A stretch of DNA of 64,000 bases, from contig JACCGJ010019042.1 in the NCBI GenBank assembly GCA_013407085.1, positions 62,001 through 126,000 of the forward strand. The letters run 5' to 3'. Both the position numbers and the translations under genes were made by a program. Below the pieces are notes generated by a model. That model worked only from the letters and a program-made list of their open reading frames with translations. It did not search any database and was not told the DNA's origin. Shown here piece by piece: positions 27,429-39,591 of this stretch (within the stretch, counting starts at the first letter, position 1; each line of letters begins with the position of its first letter). Origin of the DNA: Atriophallophorus winterbourni (taxonomy: Eukaryota; Platyhelminthes; Trematoda; Plagiorchiida; Microphallidae).

Positions 27429-29967
27429 TTGATTAACAAATTTGCCGAACTTGTCGCTCGGTTTGAGACTAAACGACCTCAGCTAATTGCCATTACCGAA
27501 ACTTGGCTGAGCCCGGAAATCCACGATTGTGAGTTAGAGATTGCTGGCATGTCACTGCTCCGCCGAGACCGTGCATCACGTGGAGGAGGTGTGGCACTCT
27601 ATTATGATCAGAGACTCAAGTGCAAAGAAATGACGGATTCCGACTTGGTGCTTCAGGACACGCTATGGTGTTTGTTGACAACGACTACAGGCGATGATTG
27701 CACAATCGGCGTAATTTATCGCCCACCAGCAGCCCCGGAAGTGTATAATACGAATCTACTCGACAAGCTACGCTTGATTGCCTCGAGATATCATACCAGA
27801 ATCTTGATCATGGGAGACTTTAATCTGCCTAACTTGTTGAAGACGAACAAAATTTCTCGCACCTCCACTGCTGCCATCTTCCAGCAGCTGTTTGACGAAA
27901 TTCCTTTGTATAATCACGTTGGAAGCAATACAAGATACAGAGGGAGAGATATGCCTTCAATGCTCGATCCTATCTTGACAACTGAAGAGGACTCCGTCGA
28001 AAGCATTACATACGATTGTCCGCTAGGTTCGAGCGACCATTTGGTCTTGAATTTTGACTATCTATGTCGAGCAGAGCGAACAAACGATAGAACCAAATTC
28101 ATCAGAAAGGTATGCCTATCAAAATTATCAAACGCCCTAAGTTTGATTAACCATTGGCAAATTGAAGGCATAGGAGTAAAAGAGCAGTGGTGTAGCATTT
28201 TGACCAATCTAAACCGGGAAATCAACTCAAACTCAGCATTCGTACCAAAACAGTGTGGAAAGGCATTCGAATTTAAAATCCGCAGTCGCACTCGGAAATG
28301 GATTAAACTGCGAAATAAGGCTTGGATAAACCATCGCCGGTTAACCACCGATGCCACATGGGAGACCTTTAGAAAACTAAGAAACCAGGTCATTAAACTT
28401 ATTGCTGAAGACAAAATACAGTATCAAGCTGTCATAATGTCTAAAATGGAACGGAATCCCAAGCTTCTTTACCAGATTGTGAACAAGCAGTGTTCAGTGA
28501 AACCAGGAGTTGCGGCCTTGCGGACGCCCACTGGAATGACCACAAATGCAGCTAACACCGCGGATGCTTTGGTAAATCATTATGCTACAGTATTTTGTCC
28601 AAAGGAAAGCGTGGATATACAAATGGATCAAGAAATAACGCATCCTTTACCATTGGACACAATAACCATCAACAAAGAAGAGGTGCTGGGAACTCTACTA
28701 TCGTTAATTCCCAGAAAATCCCCTGGTTGTGATAAAATTACCCCGAATATACTCAAGCATTGTGCACAATCTCTATGCGGACCTCTAACTCAGTTATTCT
28801 GCGAATCGTTGTCGCAAAGTGTCATACCGACTGAATGGAAATCTGGTATAATCTCCCCGATTTTCAAAGGCGGGGTGCGTTCGGAGCCCGCAAATTACAG
28901 ACCTGTTACTTTGTTGTCCGCCGTATTCAAGGTACTCGAAAGGATCGTGGCAAAAAAACTGAGCAAATACCTTGAGGAAAATAAGCTATTTTCGGGAGCC
29001 CAACACGGTTTTAGAAGGGGATACTCCTGCCTTACTAACCTTCTCCTCACCCTTGACGACTGGACTCGAGCAGTGGATGCTGGGGATACTATCCATGTAT
29101 GTTACCTCGATATGTCGAAAGCATTTGACCGTGTAAACCACAGTATTCTCTTGCAGAAGCTGGAACGTTGTGGTATCACTGGCAGTCTGTTAGCATGGTT
29201 AGAAAATTACCTGACTGATCGGTTTGTTCAAGTCTCTGTGGACGGTGCTCTATCGAAGTCGGTAGCCGTGACAAGTGGAGTGCCTCAGGGATCCGTCCTC
29301 GGACCAATCCTCTTCGCGCTTTATGCTAATGACATACCAGCTCTCATCAAATGCAAGATCGTACTGTTCGCGGACGATATAAAAGTTTGGTCTAAGATAA
29401 GTGAGTCGGAAGACTGCGAACTGCTCCAGAAGGATCTGGACAACCTCCAGGCTTGATCCCTAAAAAAATCGCATATTTTTCAATTTCCAATAGTGTCACA
29501 TGTTTAACATTGGCAAATATGTGGAGTACCAGTATTTTCTTGGAACACACAGCCTTTCGTGGACCATGGAACAAAGGGACTTCGGTGTGTTAATAAGCAA
29601 CACCCTAGGGATGTCGAGCCACTGCAACTACGTCTATCGCAAAACATCACAGAAATTGTCACTCCTAAAGAGAATTTTCGGTAGGTTCTCAAAACAGACT
29701 ATTCTCTGTATTATAAATACGTACATCAGGCCCACGATGGAATATGCGGTTCAAGCATGGTCGCCATGGCTTAAAAAAGATGTTGCGACTTTGCAACGAA
29801 TATATCATCGAGCTACCAAACTTGTCACTGGACTCAGCCGGAAACCCTACAATGAGCGAATCAAAACGCTGAATTTATTTGATTATCCACACCGTCGTCT
29901 CCGAGGGGATTTGATTCAGGTTCACAATATTTTGAATACTGAAAATCACCCTCTACAATACTTTTAG
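27429..29967 (+). pseudogene. CR1-like ORF2 endonuclease-reverse transcriptase
   Basis: The endonuclease (LIAITETWLSPEIHDCE, GVIYRPPAAPE, ILIMGDFNLP, LGSSDHLVL) is followed by the RT (PRKSPGCDKITPNIL, YRPVTLLSAVFKVLERI, AQHGFRRGYSCLTNLL, YLDMSKAFDRVNH, SGVPQGSVLGPILFALY, FADDIK near 29370) and a C-terminal region (RPTMEYAVQAWSPWLKKD). The main frame runs 27429-29456, where a TGA replaces what is probably a Trp codon. A frameshift before 29500 moves the rest into another frame. The true start may lie slightly upstream, since related text precedes the ATG. Otherwise intact for 675 residues. Confidence 0.92.
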
Positions 29968-30397
29968 AATCTACGGAGCTCGCATAATATAAGAGCTCAC
30001 ACATTTACTCTAACTGTCCCTCACTCGAGACTAAACTGCAGACGACATTTTTTGCCGTGCGAGTTTGTTTTACTTGGAACAATCTGCCAGATAATGTTGT
30101 GAACTCACCAAACCAGTAAACTTTCAAAAGAACCCTTGATGCCTATTTGACCCTAAACCCGTGCATTGAAGAAAACTATACATCTAAACACCATACACCT
30201 ACATTTGTTATCCCACCAATCGAAAACAATTTCTGCCCTTGGATATTTACTTGATTTTTGAACTGCAACAGTAAGCAATCTAATCCCTTTTCTGCTTGTT
30301 ATATTATTCGTTGTTGTCATATTATTCTGTGGTTTTTTTGTAAAGCTATATGCTTTTTAGACCATTAAAATTGAATTGAATTGAATTGAATTGAATA

Positions 30398-31070
30398 TTC
30401 TTGAAAGCACTGACAAAGAGAAAGACTTGGGTGTGTTGGTGAGCAGCACGTTCAAACCGTCACATAACGCCACAGCTGTCTATGAAAAGACGTCACGAGT
30501 ACTGCTTCTTCTAAAACGCGTGTTCGGGAGTTTCACGAAGCAAACTGTTCTTAGAATAATTAATACGTACTTGAGGCCAACCATGGAGTACACGGTTCAG
30601 GCTTGGTCACCCTGGCTACAGAAGGACATCAGCCTCTTGCAGAGAATATACCATCGGACCACCAAGCTCATACGTGGTTTAAAACATAAACAATACGTAG
30701 ATAGGATTACAAGCGTCAATCTCTTCGACTCTCACTACCGCCGCCTTAGAGGCTACTTGATTCTTATGCTTAATATACTGCATACCCTCAACCATACCCT
30801 GTTCACACGACTACCACCACGAAGAAGCCGGAGTCATAACTATGCATTACTTATTCCCGACTCGAGGCTGAACAGTCAAAGGTATTTTTATTCTGTACGT
30901 GTATGTTTTACTTGGAACTCCTACCCCGTAACGTTGCACATTCACCAAACTTGGATATATTCAAATCGAACTTGGACAACTTCATTTCGATCAATCCAAA
31001 CATTAAAACAATATATTCTGCATCATAAAGCTTTGAACCCATGCATCGAAGTAAACTATAGAAGAAGAAG
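30398..31070 (+). pseudogene. Second CR1-like LINE, 5'-truncated, C-terminal RT
   Basis: It starts ILESTDKEKDLGVLVSS, immediately after the tail of the preceding element. It runs through RPTMEYTVQAWSPWLQKD and RLRGYLILMLNILHTLNH to LNPCIEVNY, then an (AAG)n tail. Compared with the element upstream it is a distinct subfamily. Such 5'-truncation is normal for LINE insertions. Confidence 0.85.
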
Positions 31071-31094
31071 AAGAAGAATGTTACTATGAAACCT

Positions 31095-33800
31095 GACCTC
31101 ACCCCTATGCAGAGGCTTTTCAGTTGTAGGAAGAGAAAATTTACCATCGGTGGGGACTTTGCTTTAGAGGCTAGAAGTTGAAATTGTAGCATCAATGTTC
31201 AACTTTGGTTTGTAGAGTGAATGTCACCTGAGATTGTTATATATTTAGAGGCTGTGGTTTGGTTTGCAGTAGTCTATGTGGAATTATCAATGACAACAGC
31301 TATGTCTATTAGATTGGCGATATCTGTTAAAAGTTTCACTGAGTTCGAATGCTTGCGAAGCATTTGCGTCGTAAATGTGTGTTTTCCGTGTGTATCAAAG
31401 CATGAGATAATTGTGGCAAACATACCATGATATGCCCCACATACTTTTCGTCAACGACTGTTATTAAAATAGGAGCACAACTACGGTTTTAAATGTTTTT
31501 CGATGTATATTTACAGATGCCGAACCTAGAAGTAGGCATTATATAGACGTTTATGTCATTTTTATATGAAATAAATGGTATCTGTTGGATACAATTAGGA
31601 GAATGAGATGTTTAGATAAGCTTCTAAAGCAAGCGGCGCGTTAGAGTAAAGTATCAGACTCTGAAACGTAACTAAAGTCAAATAGAATAGCAATGGGCTC
31701 TAATAGTTTGCGAATGCTTGAATCTGTGGACAGCTTGAACGGACAGAACGGAAGAAATATTTCCGTCAAGAACCACTGAAAGGTTTTTTAATTAAGATGT
31801 AGCACAATCTGGTGCTCTTCACGATTATGAATGATTGTAATGGGACATATTGACAGTATATAATCTAGGTATAATTTTGATGCACAGAATAATGAATCCA
31901 CAGACATTTTTAAATTTCAAACTTTAGAGGTTTTTAGCTTCCTGAGCAGTTGTATTGAATAAATCATTTGTGCAAACTGATCTTCCCGTTGCGACAATCT
32001 ACTCTCTATTTTATCAGGCTTTTATCCAACTTCTGGATATATACTCTTGTGATGGCAATTTATATTTCAATCTCTGCAACCATTACAGAAATAAAACGGA
32101 TACATAAATATAATCGTCCACACGCCCTACACACTCAGTATTTAAAATCTTATCACAAGTAGCATCTATCTGCAATCCGTATCTGTAACCAAAACATTAT
32201 CACTACTCGCCGAATCTAGGCACTCAAAGCAAATTTAACGTTGGTTCAGTGTTACTGTCGAGTGAAAAATCCTCAAAGTCACGGATACATCGATGCATTT
32301 CTTTGTCTGTGTGCTGGATCTCGTTACACGGTCCCACAACTTAGTAGAGTGAATTGGGCTGACCGGCTAAGCTATTGGTCTTTGATCGACTAATAGACTG
32401 GGTTATTTTCGAAATCGTGATTTTGTCATTTAGCAAATATTCCACGATAACATGTTAACAGATCAAGAAAGAATGCATAATCGGAAATCAAAATGCGTGG
32501 CTCGGTGCAATATTTGAAATGATTGTAAGAACCATTGGATAGTTGGTAGTGGGAAAAGTTTATGTGTGAACAGAGTTACGTACGTCGAATTGGTCTCTTT
32601 GTTGCGGATCATGTGCCAAGATCGAAACGTATAAGTTCTCATAGCTATTGTCAAGAGTAAAACAGTATAAGACCGATCAGTTTTATCCAAAAATGACAAA
32701 ATGTGTTAGGGCAACAAAAAACGACGCCATTAGAATGATAGGCAAAATGTGATCAATAGTTAGCAAAATGTTTATCCCATCAAATTACATTATGTACAAT
32801 TATGTACTAATTTTCAAGGTAATTTGTAAAATGGAACTCAACGTTCGTTGAAATATAAAGTCTGAACAGAAGTCACAGAGAATCAATATTTGAACGAACC
32901 ATAATAACGGATTTTTAAAAAGAACTCAATAAAATAGTTGGCGTGGAAAGGTTTGTGCGAATTGCTATCTTTGTTGCGGATCACCTGACATGATTAGAAC
33001 TTATGAATTCTTTTAAACATTGTCGAAATTAACCGATAGTTCTTCAAATGCGATGAATTCGAGCTGATTCGGTGAAGATATGACCAAAAGTGTCAGAGTT
33101 AAAATTACGACTGCACAGCGACGTCCAATGAAAGAGATATTTATTGGATTATATACCTTTTGTCACTAGGAGGGAGCGCCCAGGCTGTAATCCTTTTTGA
33201 CTGAACTTTGGTGAAATTTAGTCGCCAAGTAAAGATATCCCGCAACTTTCGTTGCCTGGTCATCGTCTAACTACAAACTAAGACAATGTAGCTTCATTGG
33301 GAACCAGACGAATTGGAACTAATTGTAAAAATCAGGTGGATTATTATATCGAGGCAACGTTTTCAACTACAGGAACGTTTTGCTCCTATACTACCAGTGG
33401 CATTGCGAGGAAAATCCATTGTTGTAGGGCTATCAGATGGCGTGACCGTAGTTGAGGGCATTTCGAATTCTCTGGAACTCACAGATCCAGACCGCGGCAT
33501 ATAGAGATCAGAAATACTGCTGTTGCGCTGCAAATAAAAGCTAAAAGATACTTGGAATACGAATTTGCTCGAAAAGCAAAGATTAGCTTGAAAGCTTTTC
33601 ATGGCTTTGTTTTATCCACACGATCCTTAAGAGAACAAACAGGTACGTCACAGCTGGATGAGGCCAACGCGGCTTTTACCGCACATGTAAACGCCGATGC
33701 TTTGTATACATTCTTCTACCTTGTTTATCGTTGCGTTTCAGGTTGTTGTTGGCCTCCTTCGGTCGATGCCCACCATGGATTTACATCACGATGACACCAA
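31095..33800. other. Unassigned AT-rich region
   Basis: No gene recognised. A diverged direct repeat is visible: CTCTTTGTTGCGGATCA near 32597 and ATCTTTGTTGCGGATCA near 32967, each followed by similar text. An open stretch at 33313-33504 is without recognisable homology. Confidence 0.3.
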
Positions 33801-33829
33801 CTTCCATGTTCCACAGCTTTTCGAACAAC

Positions 33830-34650
33830 TAAACATTCCGATTCTGGTGTAACAATCTCTGCCACAGCGCTTGAAACGACAGACAGAACTCGGGAGTTGT
33901 GCGTCAGTTGCACGCGGGCGGCGTTATCTGCGTTCAGCAGCCAAGATATGCATCTGTTTCTTCCCAGCGTGCAGACGACGCTTTACACAATGCTTTCATT
34001 GTGAGCGAGATCAATGCCAAGGGCTTTCATATCGCTTTCGCAAACGTCTTTGTAACTCATGCTTGACTTTCTGAGATATGTTAAATGTTGCACTGGTTCA
34101 AGCTAACAGTTTCCAACAGTAATGATTAGAGGTGATACAATCCCTCGATTAAAAACTTTAGAATGCTCATGATGATTGTTAGCCCCGAGTTCTTGCATAC
34201 GGATGAAAAACAGTCCTTTAGCGACTAAAGGTGAGGAAATAATGGCTGCATCGTCGGCAAAACGTAGGTCTCGGATTAGCACATCCCGTACCTCGGCTTT
34301 AGTTATCGACCTGCTCAGGTTTAGAAGCTTGCCATCACTTCGCGTGCGCTGGTAAATGAATTCTATACTCGTCCTAAAAGCGTGCTTTAGAAGCAGAGCA
34401 AAGAAAATGCCGAACAGCGCAGAAGTAAGAACACGTCCTTGTTTGATGTTTCGGCGAATTTCAGAGGCTTCTGAACCTAAACCCTCGAAATAGACTGAGC
34501 CCTACATGGCTGAGTGGAACAAAATAAGGAATTTGATCAGTCTTTGGGGCAGCGTATCAGATCAAGTATTTTGAAAAGACCCTCCCTGCTGACGTAGTCG
34601 AATGCCTTCGTTAAGTCAATAAAAACAACGTAGCACAACCAGTATCCGAA
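33830..34650 (-). pseudogene. RTE-like reverse transcriptase relic
   Basis: Minus-strand reading gives VVFIDLTKAFDYVSREGLFK near 34630, then, in another frame, RQGRVLTSALFGIFFALLLK and LIRDLRFADDAAIISSPL with the catalytic FADD near 34250. Farther on, YKDVCESDMKALGI (about 34050) is the usual C-terminal stretch of this LINE group. Several frameshifts and stops. It is a different subfamily from the element in Rab1-B intron 4. Confidence 0.75.
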
Positions 34651-34934
34651 CGTAACTGAAATGAATCGTGATAAATGAGTTGATCTGCATGACGCTAGTA
34701 AAACAATACATCAGCCAGATCAAGTATTGTCACCACGCGACGTTTCGAAAATATAAGATAACCAGTTATTTCTAAAAAATAGGTTTTATTTTCATATAGA
34801 CTGAAAGCGATGTACACTGACAAATTACATATTTTGTTGCAATCATTCATATTTTCATGATAAACTTCTAGACAAAAAAGTAAACATCGAGTAATTTCAG
34901 TGATTTTAAACCAAGAAGAGGCGAGCCAGATTTC

Positions 34935-35585
34935 ATTACAATGGATGAACACTCAACTGGCATATCTGACTGAATATGTCCAAGATTACCACATCTGTAA
35001 CATTTAGCATTACGAAATTGGCAAGTGAAACGAGAACAAAACTTGCCGCAAGATTCAGATTTTCCAAACTTTTGATTGTCAAATGTGTAAATAATTTTGC
35101 TGAATTTGTGTATTCTATCTGGTATAACCTTGGAATCACTTTGCCGCTGTGGTCAGTTGCTTGACTGACGTTTATGTTCAGAGGTTCTAAACAAAACAGA
35201 TTTATTGTCAGGATTACTTCGACAATTGGTTTATTTTGCAACATCTTCACAATGTTCATATAGTTTTTCAACGTTTTCAAAAGTTGGATTATTCTTCATC
35301 AATAACTGACGATACAAATCGGGCTCATTGACACCAGCGATTCAGCAATCTTTTAAATGATCATTGACTTTATTTTCAAAAGCACAACATGAAGATTGTG
35401 TTTGCAATTCCAGACTAAATTGACGAATAGTTTGGTTTTCGAGCACGTTCGGCAATTCAGAAATGCGCAGTAATAATTCAATCAGGCATTTTAGTCTTGG
35501 TAAGACACGAAAGTTCAAAACGTTTCAGATAATCCTCGATTTTTCTGTGGGTTTCACAAATATTGAGACATCCAAAATTTGGAGT
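34935..35585 (-). pseudogene. Zinc-knuckle Gag relic of a gypsy-type element
   Basis: On the minus strand NICETHRKIEDYLKRFEL (about 35560) resembles the capsid part of Gag. Near 35020, CQFRNAKCYRCGNLGHIQ is a CCHC zinc knuckle. The frames are broken and no LTR is visible. It is unrelated to the CHCC-type element at 36118-40800. Confidence 0.5.
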
Positions 35586-35778
35586 AATTGACATAGCTGA
35601 TCGCGACGCCTATTGTAATTTATTGTATTGCATTGAATTGAATGAGAATACCAACAGATGAATAGAAGTGAGAATCATCCACGCTTAGTATTCGAATAAC
35701 GCTGTATATATATTGATGTATATAACTTTAACAATGAGAATATGAATAACAGTATTATTGATTGTCATGTGAACCATC

Positions 35779-35850
35779 ACCGCAATGACTCAGCGGTAAA
35801 ACATCCAACTACAGATTGAGAGGTCCCTGGTTCAAACGCTGGTGCCTTCA
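35779..35850 (+). other. tRNA-Cys-like sequence (probable SINE head)
   Basis: A 72-nt stretch whose D-arm (ACTCAGCGGTA), anticodon region (ACTACAGATTGAGAGGT) and T-arm (GGTTCAAACGCTGG) align with the eukaryotic tRNA-Cys layout, including A- and B-box positions. The anticodon would read ACA and the acceptor strands no longer pair, so it is not a working tRNA. It is followed by unrelated sequence (35851-36060) and is best read as a Pol III promoter head of a SINE. Confidence 0.7.
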
Positions 35851-36060
35851 AAATTTATGCTGCTCGAAAGGACTTCACCATCTTTTGTTTATCAAGTAGA
35901 ATAAGAAAGGTCTGAGCTACTTGAATTTAAGATTGAACAGCTTATTGAAGCCGCGTGGGATCATCATTTATTCAGAGGGATGGGCGCGATCCCCGGAGTG
36001 ATGTATTTCATAACGAGGTACTTCCTAAATACTACCCGGATAATACCTTGGCGTCACGAT
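35851..36060 (+). repeat. Putative body of the tRNA-Cys-derived SINE
   Basis: Non-tRNA sequence downstream of the tRNA-like head, containing GAAGCCGCGTGGGATCATCA. From memory this recalls text near the ribozyme region of schistosome Sm-alpha retroposons, but no hammerhead core (CTGATGAG with GAAA) is present. The 3' end is not defined. Confidence 0.35.
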
Positions 36061-36117
36061 CGACGAGAGATATCCAAATCACAATAAGAAATAACGCTTT
36101 GGCAGTGATGGTTGTTT

Positions 36118-36401
36118 TGTAGCGGTTGATCCAGCGGAGATTTCACCACTAACTGCATACGCCTTCTGATTATTGTACCTAACAAATCGGAACACACTTC
36201 TCAACGTAACACGGCATACAGATCCAAAGCAATCAGACGATAGACTTGTCTCAAAGCAGAACACGTGAGCAGCGTAAAAAATATGTATTCAAAATTGTGT
36301 ACATATTCACATGTATCATTATAACATAACAAATGACAAAATATGTAGGATTCATATAATAAAACATACAATGATTAAAACACCATTATACTCCCTCCAT
36401 A
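36118..36401 (-). repeat. 3' LTR of the gypsy element
   Basis: Aligns along its length to 40525-40800, for example through TTTCACCACTAACTGC and AACACGGCATACAGATCC. On the minus strand it ends ...ACCGCTACA. Confidence 0.88.
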
Positions 36402-36613
36402 GAGCGTTAGAAGAGAGTGAAACGCTAGAAACGAAAAGTTACTCCGCGTAGTCCACAAGATTTGCAGGTCAACTGACTCTCCGACCTGGTCGAGTTTTTT
36501 TAATTGGGGAGGGTGAGACAGATGATGAAAGAGAGAGTTCACGCTGCTGGGTAGATTGGGTTGACTGAGGCACACTGATGATAATAGAAGTGGGCAGGGT
36601 GAAAAGAAAACTG

Positions 36614-37705
36614 TCAACATCGAAGGTACCACTTCAGGTGTGAATGTTTGAGGGTGGTGTTTCGTCGCACACTGGTTCGATAAAAGCTGCTTTCAAGCGG
36701 TCTATAGTAACCGTATCTTGAGCACCATTTTTCTCGATGACGAAGTATTATCACAGTGGCTAATGTCTTTAAAGGGTCCAGCGTATGGGGCTTGCAGAAG
36801 TTTGTGCGTGTGATCAGTTCGAATAAAGACAACAGCACAAGACTGAAAATCACTTGGCAAGTAAACGTTACGATTGTATGGGCGAGTGGGGGTTGCGCGA
36901 ATGATCGTAAGCGATTGACATGATTGGGAAGAGTGATGTCTGCTGCCACTTCATTGGGTGCGATCAATTCACCAGTGAAGCGAATTGGAGTGTCGTAAAC
37001 TAATTCTGCCGCGGAACAACCGAGATCTTCTTTGACAGTAGCATGTATACCAAGAAGGATCAACGGCAGGTTCTCTGCCCAATTTTCGGTATTTCCGTGT
37101 GACATCAGTGCGGCTTTTAGCTGTCGATGGAACCGTTCAACAAGTCCGTTAGCGCAAGGATGGTAAGCTGTTGTTTTTACGTGATTAGCACCTGAAACAA
37201 TAGTCAACTTACGGAAAAGGTTGGTTTGAAACTGGGATCCACGATCCGTAGTAATAGTTGATGGGACACCATAATTGCTGATCCAGTTTTGCAGAAAAGT
37301 TTTAACCACGGTTTCTGCTGTAATATCGGTAATCGATATGGCTATATGCAAGCGGCTGAAACGGTCTACACAAGTGAAAATGTATGTGAAACGATTAAAG
37401 ATAGCCAGAGGACCGACAATGTCGATATGAACATGCTTAAATCGTTGACTCGGTGGAGGAAAAGATCCTGGGGCACTGAGAGTATGACGTTGAACTTTGC
37501 TGCGTTGACACTGGATACAGGATTTTGTCCAATTTTGAATATTCGCATGCATTTTCGGCCAAACAAAGCGATCGTTGATCAACTTACGTGTAGCACGAAT
37601 ACCGGGGTGGGAAAGCGATTGAAAGTGTTCAAAAATGGACTCCCTAAGTAACTTTTGTACTAAAGAACGGGGATGGTCGGTGGAAAAATCACATAATAAA
37701 GTCAA
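36614..37705 (-). pseudogene. Gypsy integrase
   Basis: Integrase inserts the retrotransposon cDNA. On the minus strand the HHCC zinc domain (HFQSLSHPGIRATRKLI and SCIQCQRSKVQRH) comes first. The catalytic core follows, with DIVGPL, TTDRGSQFQTNLF (the second Asp) and HPCANGLVERFHRQLK (the Glu), so the D,D,E triad is visible. The last ~100 residues drift out of the ancestral frame, and the frame upstream joins RNase H with breaks. Further C-terminal pol text lies at 36402-36630. Confidence 0.88.
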
Positions 37706-37729
37706 ACAGGAATCGGGGATAGGGACAGT

Positions 37730-39060
37730 CTGAAATCTAATGGATGAGGTTTATTGATATTGCTGTAAGTCACCGTCATGTTGCTGTGCCTCTACTAAAT
37801 GCTTGAGATCGAAATTCGATCGACTGATTGCGGTGAGTTGCATGCGAGAAAATGCATCAGCAACAGTGTTCGATGAAGCAGACAGATAACGTATATCACT
37901 CGTAAATTGCGAAATGTAGTCAAGTTGACGTATCTCACGGGGTGAATATCTATCAGCTGTAGCAGACAGGGCAAACGTCAGGGGCTTGTGATCAGTTCAA
38001 ACAGTGAAATTGCGGCCTTCGTTCAAATGTCAAAAATGGCAAACAGCAAAATATATACTCAGCAATTCACGTCCAAATGTTCTGTAACGTGTCTGGCCGG
38101 GTTGACAGGAAAAGAATGCAAGCGGTTTGACAACACCGTCAATACTTTGCCGGAGGACAGAACCGACTGCTGCTTAGGATGCATCAGTGGCAAGCGAAAG
38201 TGAAGCATTAGAATCCTAGACATGTAGGATAATGGAGATACTTCATTCAATGCGGTCTTAAGTATTTGAAACGATTCGACAGCATCAGCATTCATTTTAA
38301 ATTGTCACTAATTTCCGCGTAACAATCAGTCATTGGTTGAGATATGTTAGCAAAATCGTGAATGAATCGTCGGTAGTAATTGACAAAACCAAGAAATCGA
38401 CGTAACTGTCGAAGAGAATTGGGACATGGATAGTCGTTAATGGACGAGAGTTTATCGGGCAACGGGCGAATTCCATTTTGATCGACATAATGTCCTAAGA
38501 TTTTATGAGCAGCGACGCCAAACAGGCATTTATCCGGGTTAACCACCGCGCCAAACTGGGAAGGACGCTGAAACAACGATCGCAGATGTACTGCATGTTC
38601 CACTTGGGACGAACTAGCAATGAGGACGTCATCGATATATAAATGAACGAAAGATACTCCTTGGAAAACTTGGTCCATGAATCTCTGGAAGGTTTGAGCA
38701 GCGTTGCGTTAACCAAATGGCATTTTAAGAAATTTGTAAAGAACAAAGGGTGTTGTGATGGCTGTTTTCGGAATATCTTCCTCGGAGACAGGTATCTAGT
38801 GGTAAGCACGCACTAGGTCCAGTTTAAGAAACACAGTCTTTCCATGCTAGTAAAGTTTGAAGTCGTGTATGTGGGGGATAGGGTAACGATCGGGAACAGT
38901 ATCTCTGTTAAGTGCACGGTAATCTCCATATAGACGCCAGGCGCCAGCTATATTCTTCTTAACCCTGTGAAGCTTGCCCAGGGCGAATTGGATGGCCGGA
39001 TGATTCCAAGTTTAAGCATCTGTTCAAACTCACGCTTTGCGACATCGAACTTGTTCGGAG
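37730..39060 (-). pseudogene. Gypsy reverse transcriptase / RNase H
   Basis: Minus-strand text [20 protein letters not shown] at about 38940-38880 and HLYIDDVLIASSS at about 38650 mark the RT palm with its YIDD-type catalytic pair. QLRRFLGFVNYYRRFIHDF (about 38400) is the usual connection. RNase H text follows to 37730 with multiple frameshifts. It cannot encode a working enzyme as it stands. Confidence 0.85.
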
Positions 39061-39073
39061 CCAAACGGCGGGA

Positions 39074-39550
39074 TCAGTTGAACACTGGAGGACCACGGGT
39101 CAGAATGTGGTGTTTGACATCATGTTTAACAGTGTTTGATTGCGAACACGGCTTAAAAACTTCGGAAAATTCTGTCAGAAAGTCACTGAACGCTGATGGG
39201 ATGTCACGGATGGGGGAATCACAGAAGTTACCAAACGAATTAATCTTTTTTAAATTGTCAATAAGCTTATGTGTAGCTATGTTAATCGAAATATCAAAAT
39301 GAGAAAGGAAATGTGCACCCAGAATTGTTACTATGACATCGGCGAGTGTGTAAACACATCGAAAGTTACGTCTGAGACCTAATTCGACAGAAAGTGATCT
39401 CTGACCGAAAGTAGAAATTTTCGTGCCGTTTGCCGCCTGTAACGTCAACGAAGACGGGTTCTTGTGTTCCATATTGGATGGTGGGATGACGCTAATTTCT
39501 GCACCAGTGTCGATGAGAAATCGCATTTTAGTGGCTCTGTCGGTAACGTA
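39074..39550 (-). pseudogene. Gypsy aspartic protease
   Basis: The minus-strand frame begins MRFLIDTGAEISVIPPSN, holding the DTG active-site motif, and continues through GAHFLSHFDISINI to the protease-RT linker. The active site is intact. The frame upstream to gag is broken. Confidence 0.85.
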
Positions 39551-39591
39551 GAAGAGACGGCTCTAAAAGGCGCCAGACAGAGCTGCCCTGT

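Larger units (their letters stand above)
25460..30397 (+). mobile_element. CR1-like LINE, nearly full length
   Basis: A ~4.9-kb non-LTR element with ORF1, ORF2 and a 3' end made of (TTGAA)n repeats at 30370-30395, the short-repeat tail typical of the CR1 group. The 5' boundary near 25460 is inferred from an open stretch beginning FSEAEQAILEKS. No target duplication was found, which also fits CR1. Both ORFs carry a few inactivating changes, so it is relatively recent. A second CR1 3' end follows directly. Confidence 0.85.

Noticed and set aside
35779..35850. Functional tRNA-Cys gene
   Set aside because: The acceptor strands do not pair and the anticodon would be ACA; it is more likely a SINE head or pseudogene.
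35600..36060. Possible hammerhead ribozyme
   Set aside because: No CTGATGAG ... GAAA core with flanking stems was found here or in the SINE copies that were read.
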